Positions 1 through 7,455 of a stretch of DNA of 64,000 nucleotides are shown here, piece after piece; positions within the stretch are counted from its first letter, which is position 1, and each line of letters begins with the position of its first letter. Origin of the DNA: CALVZT01 sp964368755. GTDB taxonomy: Bacteria > Bacillota > Clostridia > Christensenellales > UBA1242. Made by a program: the position numbers and the translations under genes. The stretch spans positions 27,206-91,205 of the forward strand of contig CAYJCR010000005.1 of assembly GCA_964368755.1 (NCBI GenBank). Direction: 5' to 3'. The notes below the pieces were generated by a model. It was not told the origin of the DNA. It ran no database searches and saw nothing but the letters and a program-made list of their open reading frames with translations.

Positions 1-1
1 T

Positions 2-709
2 AGTGGTATGACATATGAGGATATGAAAAATCGCATATTGTCATTCAAAAGAACAACACTTATCGACCTCAATATCTTTAATATATTCCAAGAAGGTATA
101 CTTGGTGGTAAGAAGGTGTCAAAGTACATTGATAACTGTGTCAAAGATAAGACAATAGAGGGGTGTATAACGAAGTTCGGTTGTATTGCAACCGACCTTG
201 TTAGTGGTAAAAAGGTCGAATTGACAAGTGGAAATTTGAGTATGGCTATAAGGGCAAGCATCGCACTGCCGGGGTTATTCTTGCCTGTTAAGATGAATGG
301 AATGGATTTGTACGATGGTGGTATGACGGACAATCTTCCTATTGAACTTGCAAAGAAAATGGGTGCAGATATTATTATCGCGGTAGATGTCACGGGTTAC
401 AAAAAAGAGGGCAAACTTAATCGTCCATGGACAGTGTTACTCAGTGGCTTCAATAGAGCACTTGCAAGAATAGTTGAGTTGTCAGATAATAAGGCAGATG
501 TCCTTATCAAAATTGAGCAACCAGATGTTCATATGACAGACTTCACGAAGAATAAGATGATGAAGTCCTTTAAGTATGGAAAAGATGCGGTATTGCCACG
601 TATGCCTGAGATAATAGAACTAATGAATAAGAACAATATCAAAGTCTTTGATAGGAAAAAGGCAAAGCCAAGGCTATACAAAGCAAATAATGTGAAGAAC
701 AGTATCTAG
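2..709 (+). CDS. Patatin-like phospholipase, C-terminal part (5' partial)
   Basis: The reading frame is open to the left edge of the window, so the gene starts upstream and the Met at position 8 is probably internal. What is present is the C-terminal part of an RssA-type patatin-like serine lipase, a family that hydrolyses acyl esters with a Ser-Asp dyad. The catalytic Asp is visible in the motif DGGMTDNLP, about residue 103 counting from position 8, and is preceded by the conserved block RASIALPGLF. The GxSxG nucleophile motif must lie outside the window. No membrane segment is seen. The next gene follows after only 8 nt, so the two are probably co-transcribed. The substrate cannot be told. 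Confidence 0.85.
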   Translation, partial: SGMTYEDMKNRILSFKRTTLIDLNIFNIFQEGILGGKKVSKYIDNCVKDKTIEGCITKFGCIATDLVSGKKVELTSGNLSMAIRASIALPGLFLPVKMNGMDLYDGGMTDNLPIELAKKMGADIIIAVDVTGYKKEGKLNRPWTVLLSGFNRALARIVELSDNKADVLIKIEQPDVHMTDFTKNKMMKSFKYGKDAVLPRMPEIIELMNKNNIKVFDRKKAKPRLYKANNVKNSI

Positions 710-717
710 GAGAAAAA

Positions 718-1251
718 ATGAAAATAAAAGTATTAAGCAAAAAAGCTTATAAGGGATATGAGATATCTATAGCATATAAGTCAGATTATTACTATCGCTT
801 GGAGAAGCAGATCACAGATAATGGAATAAACATCAGTTTTGTAAAAACAAAATATAACAAGACTTTTGTTAAAGATAATCATACAGAGTTGTTTAAAGAC
901 TGGTGGGTTAGTCCCAAAGTATATGGCTTGTTTGATGAAGACAAACTTATTGGTGTAATAGAGACTTCTAAAGAGAATTGGAACAATAGATTGAGAGTTA
1001 CCAATATAAGTGTGGATCCCGAGTATAGGAGAAAAGGTTTAGCGAAGAAACTAATGGATAGGGTTAAACAGTTGGCGAAGACCAATGGCAATCGTGCTGT
1101 AATACTTGAGACCCAGACCTCCAACTCTAATGCCATTGCATTCTATTTGTCCCAAGGTTTTGTGCTTGGAGGATACAACGAGTGTGAGTACTCCAATGAC
1201 GATATCTCCAATAATGAAGTGCGAATCGAGATGGTGTATTATATGCAATAA
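718..1251 (+). CDS. GNAT-family N-acetyltransferase
   Basis: This is a 177-residue GCN5-related N-acetyltransferase, which moves an acetyl group from acetyl-CoA to an amine. The acetyl-CoA-binding motif A is clear: ISVDPEYRRKGLAKKLMD around residues 98-115, an R/Q-x-x-G-x-G/A pyrophosphate loop after a beta strand. Motif B follows in ETQTSNSNAIAFYLSQGF. The first 90 residues are less conserved and probably set substrate choice. An AGGAGAAAA ribosome site sits just before the ATG. The gene follows the lipase fragment by 8 nt and ends at a strong bidirectional terminator. The acceptor substrate is unknown. Confidence 0.9.
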   Translation: MKIKVLSKKAYKGYEISIAYKSDYYYRLEKQITDNGINISFVKTKYNKTFVKDNHTELFKDWWVSPKVYGLFDEDKLIGVIETSKENWNNRLRVTNISVDPEYRRKGLAKKLMDRVKQLAKTNGNRAVILETQTSNSNAIAFYLSQGFVLGGYNECEYSNDDISNNEVRIEMVYYMQ

Positions 1252-1268
1252 CAAGTTATTTATAAAAT

Positions 1269-1294
1269 AAAATGCCTCAATTTTGAGGCATTTT
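1269..1294. terminator. Bidirectional intrinsic terminator
   Basis: Two 12-base arms, 1269-1280 and 1283-1294, are perfectly complementary and carry A-run and T-run flanks, so the hairpin works in both directions. It separates the + strand GNAT gene from the convergent tmcAL gene, whose stop codon lies 2 nt away. Confidence 0.9.
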
Positions 1295-1295
1295 G

Positions 1296-2516
1296 TTATT
1301 TTGTGATAGTTTTTTTGTACAGATAAGGAATCTTGTTTGGCTGCGCTTTGAGTAGGGTGTATAGGTTGTCTGATCGATTCTCTATGACTGATAAATCCCT
1401 ATAATATCCATAGATAATCTTGCGAGTATCATTGGTTCTTACAAGAAGTGGTACTTTGCATTGACACGAGCTTAGGACATCGCCTTTGAAGCCAATAACT
1501 TTGACATAAGGAAGTTTTTTCTTTGAATACAACAGTCTAATTGTGTTCTTTGTTACTCCTAATACTGATGCTGTAAGTATACGAGCAATTTTGGACTCAG
1601 AGTATCGCTTTGAACTAGCCATCGATATGAGAGAAGTAACTGATGAACATTCTTTGGCACAATTTATTATATTGTTCTCCAATCCTTCTGTGACGTCTGG
1701 AGTGTTGCGTAAGTCTTCTGGCGAGGTATTACGCAAATGGTTGAGATAGATTGCGTTTAGGCTAATTTGATCTACTTGTCCATCGTTGTTCAAATACTTT
1801 TTGTACAACTCAAAGCTTGTATGTGGCATTGTCATGCTAAGTTTGGACAAACTGCTATTGCTTGCTTTTCGTATTGCACTAGCACTAGCGTATTTATCAA
1901 GCTTATCAGAGTTATACTCTCCAACTCTTGCTATAGTCACAGGTATAAGTTTGCTACGAGTATTATGCATAGCTTTGAGATACTCAAGTGCTAAGATGTT
2001 GTTAGGGGAGGAGATTGTATCAAGTATCTGTGAAGCAAAATGATATGAGACTTTCATGCCTTCTAGAGATTTGATTCTACTTGCATTGTAACTGAATCCT
2101 TGTCTCAAATATTTATGCATATTAAGTTTGTATGATAAAGGTTCGTTACAGAAGAAGTCTGAGCATTTGTTAAGTAACTCTATATCTCCACATTCACTCC
2201 CAAAAGCTAAATGTGTGACGTTGTCAAAAGTATTCGCAACTTTGACACCAGCAAGAGCAAAGACCTCACTTGTTGCTATAGAATAAGCAGTAGGAAGTGC
2301 CACTACGATATCTATGTTGTCAGATAGGGCAATATCGGCTCTTGAGTGTGCATCAAGTATAGCGGGCTCTCCACGTTGAGTGAAGTTGCCACTCATTATT
2401 GCCATAACATATTTGCATCCAGAAAGTTCGCGTGCTTTTTGCGCAAGCAAAGAATGCCCATTGTGATATGGGTTGTATTCACATATTATGGCACAAATTT
2501 TTTCTTCATTTTTCAT
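1296..2516 (-). CDS. tmcAL: tRNA(Met) cytidine acetate ligase TmcAL
   Basis: This is a 406-residue nucleotidyltransferase-fold protein of the YlbM/TmcAL family. TmcAL uses acetate and ATP to acetylate the wobble cytidine C34 of elongator tRNA-Met. The ATP-binding HxGH motif is visible at the very N-terminus in CEYNPYHNGH, followed by the conserved MSGNFTQRGEPAI and FGSECGD. The frame extends upstream to an ATG at 2567, but the family begins a few residues before the EYNP motif, so I chose the ATG at 2516. The ribosome site is weak at either start. It is divergent from pta, and acetate is also the product of the pta-ackA genes. It is the only gene in the window on the - strand. Confidence 0.92.
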   Translation of the reverse strand: MKNEEKICAIICEYNPYHNGHSLLAQKARELSGCKYVMAIMSGNFTQRGEPAILDAHSRADIALSDNIDIVVALPTAYSIATSEVFALAGVKVANTFDNVTHLAFGSECGDIELLNKCSDFFCNEPLSYKLNMHKYLRQGFSYNASRIKSLEGMKVSYHFASQILDTISSPNNILALEYLKAMHNTRSKLIPVTIARVGEYNSDKLDKYASASAIRKASNSSLSKLSMTMPHTSFELYKKYLNNDGQVDQISLNAIYLNHLRNTSPEDLRNTPDVTEGLENNIINCAKECSSVTSLISMASSKRYSESKIARILTASVLGVTKNTIRLLYSKKKLPYVKVIGFKGDVLSSCQCKVPLLVRTNDTRKIIYGYYRDLSVIENRSDNLYTLLKAQPNKIPYLYKKTITK

Positions 2517-2548
2517 AATCGTTTTACTTTTTTTGGTATTTAGGTTAC

Positions 2549-2592
2549 AATAAGTCATAACTATCAATGATTAAGTTATTCTATGACTTATT
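2549..2592. repeat. Inverted repeat between tmcAL and pta
   Basis: Two 11-base arms, 2549-2559 and 2582-2592, are perfect reverse complements, with a 22-nt gap that holds a second shorter pairing (2557-2562 with 2574-2579). It fills most of the divergent intergenic region. No T-run follows, so a terminator is unlikely; an operator or a structured leader is possible. Confidence 0.5.
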
Positions 2593-2633
2593 ATATATAA
2601 AAATTTGCACAAAAACAATCGATTGGAGAGGTT

Positions 2634-3623
2634 ATGTTAAAAATAAGCCAATTACTTAATAGAGCAAAGGTTCTCAATAGAACAATAGTATTCCCAGAAG
2701 GTCTATCCGATAGGGTACTAGAAGCTGTTTCTATTATTCTAAAAAAGAATATGGCAAAAGTAATATTAGTTGGTACTCCAAGAGATATTTTGGCAAAAGG
2801 TCATAAGGTACATGGTGCAACTATTATGGAGCCACATTCTAGCCCTTTGCATGCTGAACTTGCCAATGTTTTGTTTGAAAAACGCAAAGCAAAAGGTATG
2901 ACTATTGACAAAGCCAAAGAACTTGTTATGACCCCATTTTATTTTGCTACAATGTTGGTAGAATGTGGGTATGCAGATGGCATGGTAGGAGGTGTCGAGA
3001 CTTCCACGGCAGATTGTTTGCGTCCTGCTTTGCAGATTATCAAGGCACGAGAGGGTATATCAACAATATCATCTTGCGTTATGTTTGTGGGTACTGATAG
3101 ACTCGGTTATGGTGACAACAATGTTTTATTCACCGCTGACTGTGCACTCAATATCAGTCCAAGCTCAGAACAAATCAAAGATATAACTTATGCTACTGTT
3201 GATACGGCACGAAAATTGGCAAATATTGAGCCAAAAGTCGCGTTGTTGTCTTTTTCTTCAAATGGAAGTGGAGGAGACGATGACAAGGTCAAAGCAACAA
3301 AAGAGGCTTTGAAGATATTGTCTGAGTCTAAGCCTGACTTCGATTATGATGGAGAGATGCAACTAGATTGTGCGCTTGTTCCAAGTGTTGCTAAGACAAA
3401 GTTCCCACAAAGCAAAGTTGCTGGCAAAGCTAATATACTTATATTCCCTGATCTTCAAAGTGGGAATATTGGATATAAACTCATTGAAAGATTTTCGTCA
3501 TTACAAGCAGTTGGTCAGATATGCCAAGGGTTTAGAAAACCTATCAATGATATGTCTAGGGGTTGTAATGTTGAAGATATAGTTGTTATGACTGCTATCA
3601 CGATATTGCAATCTCAAAATTAA
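2634..3623 (+). CDS. pta: Phosphate acetyltransferase
   Basis: This 329-residue protein has the length and sequence of the short, catalytic-only Pta (PF01515). It interconverts acetyl-CoA plus phosphate with acetyl phosphate plus CoA. Hallmarks are VFPEGLSDRVLEAV near the N-terminus, CGYADGMVGG, the FSSNGSGGDDDKV region and the FPDLQSGNIGYKL segment near the C-terminus. A GGAGAGG ribosome site precedes the ATG. ackA follows by 19 nt, so the two form the acetate-producing, ATP-yielding operon typical of fermentative Clostridia. Nothing odd is seen. Confidence 0.97.
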   Translation: MLKISQLLNRAKVLNRTIVFPEGLSDRVLEAVSIILKKNMAKVILVGTPRDILAKGHKVHGATIMEPHSSPLHAELANVLFEKRKAKGMTIDKAKELVMTPFYFATMLVECGYADGMVGGVETSTADCLRPALQIIKAREGISTISSCVMFVGTDRLGYGDNNVLFTADCALNISPSSEQIKDITYATVDTARKLANIEPKVALLSFSSNGSGGDDDKVKATKEALKILSESKPDFDYDGEMQLDCALVPSVAKTKFPQSKVAGKANILIFPDLQSGNIGYKLIERFSSLQAVGQICQGFRKPINDMSRGCNVEDIVVMTAITILQSQN

Positions 3624-3642
3624 TTTTTTTAAGGAGAAATAT

Positions 3643-4848
3643 ATGAAAATACTAGTTGTAAATGCAGGAAGTTCATCACTTAAGTTCCAACTTATTGATA
3701 TGGACAAGGAGACTTTGTTATGTAAGGGTCTATGCGAGAAGATCGGCTCACATGACTCAAGAGTAACTTACAAGGCTGATAAGATTGTCAAGACTATTGA
3801 AGAGCCTCTCAAATCTCACAAAGAAGCTATGGAGAAGACACTTGCTCTTGTCACAGACAAAGAGATAGGTGTTATTAAGAGTTTGTCTGAGATAAGCGCA
3901 TTTGGACACAGGGTACTACATGGTGCAGAGAAGTATCATTCTGCAGTACTTGTCGATGATGAAGTTATCAAAGATATCGAGGACAATATTCCACTTGGAC
4001 CTTTGCATATGCCTGCTAACTTGCTTGGTATACAAGCATGTATGAAGGTTATGCCAAATACAAAGAATGTTGCAGTATTTGATACGGCTTTCCATGCTAC
4101 AATGCCAGATTATGCATATATGTATGGAACTCCATATGAGTGGTATGAGAACTATCGTGTAAGGAAGTATGGCTTCCATGGTACGAGCCATGAGTTCATT
4201 ATGAATGCAACAGCAGAAGTAATGGGTAGAGATGCCAAAGACCTCAAGATTATATCTTGTCACCTTGGCAATGGTGCTAGTATTGCTGCAATTGATCATG
4301 GTCAATGTGTTGAGACTTCAATGGGATTTACTCCATTAGAGGGCTTGGTTATGGGCACTCGTTGTGGTAATATCGACCCAGCAGTTATGGAATATGTCAT
4401 GAACAAAGAGAATATGAGTATTGGCGACATGCTCAATGCTCTCAACAAAAAGAGTGGACTTCTTGGCATAAGTTGTGTAAGCAACGATATGCGTGATGTT
4501 ATCAAGAATATGGAACTTGGCAATGACAAGTGTAGACTTGCATTCAAGAAGTTCTGTTATGAAGTCAAGAAGTACATTGGTTCTTATGCTGCCGTTATGA
4601 ATGGGGTAGATGCTATCATATTCACAGCGGGCTCTGGAGAGAATCGTAACGATGTCAGAGAAGAAATAATGAAGGGTATGGACTATCTTGGAATTGACTT
4701 TGACTTTGAAGGAAATAATAACTTCGAAAGGGGCAAAGTTTGGAAGTTGTCCAAAGATTCTTCCAAAGTTGCTGTATATGTTATTCCAACTGATGAAGAA
4801 TTGTCTATTGCAAGACAAACAAAAAATATTATAACAAGTCGAAAATAG
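3643..4848 (+). CDS. ackA: Acetate kinase
   Basis: This 401-residue protein is a full-length acetate kinase of the ASKHA fold. It makes ATP and acetate from acetyl phosphate and ADP, completing the pathway begun by Pta. The N-terminal signature VNAGSSSLKFQL and the second signature YGFHGTSHEFI are both intact, as are the ATP-site blocks HLGNGASIAA, TPLEGLVMGTRCG and FTAGSGENR. It has an AAGGAGAAA ribosome site. The gene ends 2 nt before the -35 box of the next promoter, and no strong terminator is seen between them. Confidence 0.98.
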   Translation: MKILVVNAGSSSLKFQLIDMDKETLLCKGLCEKIGSHDSRVTYKADKIVKTIEEPLKSHKEAMEKTLALVTDKEIGVIKSLSEISAFGHRVLHGAEKYHSAVLVDDEVIKDIEDNIPLGPLHMPANLLGIQACMKVMPNTKNVAVFDTAFHATMPDYAYMYGTPYEWYENYRVRKYGFHGTSHEFIMNATAEVMGRDAKDLKIISCHLGNGASIAAIDHGQCVETSMGFTPLEGLVMGTRCGNIDPAVMEYVMNKENMSIGDMLNALNKKSGLLGISCVSNDMRDVIKNMELGNDKCRLAFKKFCYEVKKYIGSYAAVMNGVDAIIFTAGSGENRNDVREEIMKGMDYLGIDFDFEGNNNFERGKVWKLSKDSSKVAVYVIPTDEELSIARQTKNIITSRK

Positions 4849-4850
4849 TG

Positions 4851-4879
4851 TTGACAAAACTAATGGTTTTGAGTATACT
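4851..4879 (+). promoter_or_regulatory. SigA-type promoter for yceD-rpmF
   Basis: TTGACA at 4851-4856, a 17-bp spacer and TATACT at 4874-4879, close to consensus. Transcription should begin near 4886, a very short distance before the yceD start. Confidence 0.75.
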
Positions 4880-4897
4880 GTTCCCCAGTGGTAAAAT

Positions 4898-5386
4898 ATG
4901 TTATTAGATATTCAAAAAGCAATTAAATTGCAAGGCAAACAAGTGCCATTCACAGCTGATGTTCAGCTTGACAATAGCTGTATAGAGGGTAGAGGGTATT
5001 CCTTCAATTCTCCATGTCATATTGTTGGTAAGATGTTGTATGAGTTTGAGAGACTTAGACTTATAGCTACGGTTACAGTTGCTATTAATGCGATATGCGA
5101 TGCGTGTGCAGAAGAGTTCGAGTATAAGTTCAGATTCGATATTGATGAGATGTTTAGTAACGAGATATCAGAAAGTACTTATTATGGAATCAATCCAACT
5201 TCCATTGATATTGACAAGCCACTTATTGACAACCTTATATTCTACCTTCCAACTAGATTGTTGTGCAAACCCAATTGTAAAGGTTTGTGTCCAATCTGTG
5301 GGAAGAACTTGAATGTTGCAAAATGTAGTTGTCAACCAGAGGAGTTGGATAACCTAGATAATCCTTTTTCAAAACTTAAAAACTAA
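4898..5386 (+). CDS. yceD: YceD/DUF177 family protein
   Basis: This 162-residue protein belongs to the YceD (DUF177) family, which is almost always encoded directly before rpmF, as here (19-nt gap). The family is linked to 23S rRNA and 50S subunit accumulation, but its biochemical role is not settled. Two Cys pairs are visible, CDACAEEF in the middle and CKPNCKGLCPICG near the C-terminus followed by a further CSC; together they look like zinc-binding knuckles. No recognisable enzyme active site is present. Co-transcription with L32 fits a ribosome-biogenesis job. Confidence 0.88.
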   Translation: MLLDIQKAIKLQGKQVPFTADVQLDNSCIEGRGYSFNSPCHIVGKMLYEFERLRLIATVTVAINAICDACAEEFEYKFRFDIDEMFSNEISESTYYGINPTSIDIDKPLIDNLIFYLPTRLLCKPNCKGLCPICGKNLNVAKCSCQPEELDNLDNPFSKLKN

Positions 5387-5405
5387 TTGTTAGGAGGAAA
5401 GAACA

Positions 5406-5597
5406 ATGGCAGTACCAAAGGGTAAGGTATCAAAGGCAAGAAGAGATAGCAGGAAAGCAAACTGGAAAGTTGAGGCTCCAGCACTTGTTGCTTGTCCACA
5501 TTGTAAAGAATTGAAACAACCACACGTTGTTTGTAAAAAATGTGGATACTATGATGGGAAAGAGATAATCCCACAGAAGACAGAAAAGAAAAAGTAA
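5406..5597 (+). CDS. rpmF: 50S ribosomal protein L32
   Basis: This 63-residue L32 starts MAVPKGKVSKARRDSRKANW and carries the CxxC...CxxC zinc ribbon (CPHC near residue 30, CKKC near 45), so it is the zinc-containing C+ form. A TTAGGAGGAAAG ribosome site is present. It is the last gene of the short yceD-rpmF unit and is followed by a terminator-like hairpin. Confidence 0.97.
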   Translation: MAVPKGKVSKARRDSRKANWKVEAPALVACPHCKELKQPHVVCKKCGYYDGKEIIPQKTEKKK

Positions 5598-5608
5598 GTC
5601 TGATATAG

Positions 5609-5641
5609 AAAAACACAGTTTGTGAATAATTGTGTTTTTTT
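5609..5641 (+). terminator. Probable intrinsic terminator after rpmF
   Basis: A-rich arm 5609-5617 (ending ACACA) pairs with 5631-5639 (TGTGT followed by T-run), with a 13-nt loop and eight consecutive T residues. AT-rich but well placed. Confidence 0.6.
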
Positions 5642-5710
5642 TGATGCAAACGCAATAATTTGGCATAATAATAATTATTTGATTAAATAATCTATTGTGC
5701 TTTAATTTGC

Positions 5711-5739
5711 TTGTTATATAAGCCTTTTTTGTGTATAAT
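5711..5739 (+). promoter_or_regulatory. SigA-type promoter for plsX operon
   Basis: TTGTTA at 5711-5716, a 17-bp spacer and a perfect TATAAT at 5734-5739. The -10 box overlaps the 5' arm of the hairpin at 5737-5758, so a transcript starting near 5746 would lack that arm. Confidence 0.75.
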
Positions 5740-5765
5740 TACTTCGTTAGAAGTAATTTTTTTTT
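5737..5765 (+). terminator. Intrinsic terminator overlapping the plsX promoter
   Basis: Arms 5737-5745 and 5750-5758 are perfect 9-bp complements with a GTTA loop, followed by a run of T to 5765. It would stop read-through from rpmF. The plsX promoter starts its transcript inside the structure. Confidence 0.75.
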
Positions 5766-5784
5766 GCTTAAATGAGAGGTAATA

Positions 5785-6813
5785 ATGAAAATAATCGTAG
5801 ATACACTTGGATGTGATGATCCAGATAAGATTGTGCTTGGTGCAGTCAATGCAACAAGGACACATCCTGACATCAATATCGTCCTTAGTGGTTATGAAGA
5901 TAAGATCAATAACATATTGAACGCTGTTGATTATGATAAGTCAAGGATATCTATTCTACCATGTAGTGAAGAGATAACTAACGAGGACGTTCCAACCGTA
6001 GCTATTAAGACAAAAAGTGAATCTTCCTTGGTCAAATCCTTTGATATGTTAAGGAGAGACAATGAGGTAGTTGGTCTAATATCGGCAGGAAGTACAGGCG
6101 CGATACTTACAGGTACTTTTCTCAAAGTTGGCCGTATACGTGGAGTATCACGTCCAGCAATGGCACCACTATTACCTACTAAGATACCTGATAAGAGAGT
6201 CCTTATCATTGATTGTGGCGCAAATGTAGATTGTAAGCCGATTAACCTATGCCATTTTGCTTTAATGGGCAGTATCTATATGAAAGAGGTATTTGGTATC
6301 AAAGAGCCAAAAGTAGGATTGCTCAGCAATGGTACTGAGGACAAGAAGGGTACTGATCTTGTTAGAGAGGCAAATCATATGATAAGACAGTTGCCAATCA
6401 ACTTTGTTGGTAACATAGAGGCAAGAGAGACATTATCTGGGGAGATAGATGTTGTTGTGACTGATGGATATAGTGGTAATGTATTACTCAAATCTATCGA
6501 GGGCAGTGTTAAGTTCGCAATGTCTGTATTGAAGAATGAGATCAAACATAGCTTTTGGGCTAAGTTGGGAGTTCTCTTCATGGGTAAGGCATTCAAGGGT
6601 ATGAAGAACAAACTTAACTATCACAACTATGGTGGCTCACCATTCATTGGTGCAAAGAAGATTGTTATCAAATCTCATGGTTCTAGTGATGAAGCTGCCA
6701 TTGAGGTGTGCATCAATCAAGTTATCAATATGGCCAATAACAACTTGTGTCAACATATAGAAGACGAGATATCAAAAATAGAGTTTTTTGGAGAGAATAA
6801 TGGTGCAGAATGA
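5785..6813 (+). CDS. plsX: Phosphate acyltransferase PlsX
   Basis: This 342-residue protein converts acyl-ACP and phosphate to acyl phosphate, the acyl donor for PlsY in membrane phospholipid synthesis. Family blocks include the N-terminal VDTLGCDDPDKIVLGA, ISAGSTGAILTGT near residue 100, LIIDCGANVDCKP and VTDGYSGNVLLKSIEG. It is the normal length. A GAGAGGTAAT ribosome site precedes the ATG. Its end overlaps rnc. Many Firmicutes have acpP between plsX and rnc; that gene is absent from this position. Confidence 0.96.
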   Translation: MKIIVDTLGCDDPDKIVLGAVNATRTHPDINIVLSGYEDKINNILNAVDYDKSRISILPCSEEITNEDVPTVAIKTKSESSLVKSFDMLRRDNEVVGLISAGSTGAILTGTFLKVGRIRGVSRPAMAPLLPTKIPDKRVLIIDCGANVDCKPINLCHFALMGSIYMKEVFGIKEPKVGLLSNGTEDKKGTDLVREANHMIRQLPINFVGNIEARETLSGEIDVVVTDGYSGNVLLKSIEGSVKFAMSVLKNEIKHSFWAKLGVLFMGKAFKGMKNKLNYHNYGGSPFIGAKKIVIKSHGSSDEAAIEVCINQVINMANNNLCQHIEDEISKIEFFGENNGAE

Positions 6814-7444
6814 TGAACAAGATGTATCGCTGTTAGATACAGAACTTATGAATAGAGCATTTGTACACTCATCATATGCTCATGAACAAGGTATTGAGAG
6901 TAACGAGAGATTGGAGTTCCTTGGAGATAGTGTGTTGAATTTTGTTGTGACACAATATCTTTATAACGACGATAATGGCCCAGAGGGTAAGTTGTCAGCA
7001 AAACGTGCTAGCATTGTATCGACTGATACTTTGGCAAAAGCTATTGATGGCACTAACTTGTTCGACAATATCAAGCTTGGCAAGTCTTATATCAACAATT
7101 TTTGCAAGGATTACAAATCAATCAAAGCCGATTTGTTCGAAGCTATACTCGGTGCAATATTTTTAGAAAATGGGATTGAACAAGCGACATTGTTCGTTGA
7201 GAGAATGTTATTGAACAATGTAGCATTGGATATCAAAAAAGATTACAAGACCACTCTCCAAGAGTATTTTCAGAGTAGATCTCAAGAGTTCGATTATAGA
7301 ACTGAGAGGATTGAAGAAGAGGACTGCTTTGAGTCGGAAGTTGTCTCGGACAATGAAGTGCTTGGTATCGGAAGAGGTAAGTCTAAGAAAGATGCTCAGT
7401 ACGAAGCGGCAAAGAATGCATTATTACTATTAAATAAAAGTTAG
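6800..7444 (+). CDS. rnc: Ribonuclease III
   Basis: This 214-residue endonuclease cleaves double-stranded RNA and processes rRNA precursors. The signature NERLEFLGDSVLNF lies around residues 33-46 and contains the metal-binding acidic residues; a second set sits at DLFEAILGAIFLENG. A C-terminal double-stranded RNA-binding domain follows (KTTLQEYFQ to GRGKSKKDAQYEAAKNAL). A TTG at 6788 is in frame, but the ATG at 6800 has the GGAGAGA ribosome site, so I use 6800. It overlaps the plsX stop by 14 nt, so the two are probably translationally coupled. Confidence 0.95.
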   Translation: MVQNDEQDVSLLDTELMNRAFVHSSYAHEQGIESNERLEFLGDSVLNFVVTQYLYNDDNGPEGKLSAKRASIVSTDTLAKAIDGTNLFDNIKLGKSYINNFCKDYKSIKADLFEAILGAIFLENGIEQATLFVERMLLNNVALDIKKDYKTTLQEYFQSRSQEFDYRTERIEEEDCFESEVVSDNEVLGIGRGKSKKDAQYEAAKNALLLLNKS

Positions 7445-7455
7445 AGGGATACACG

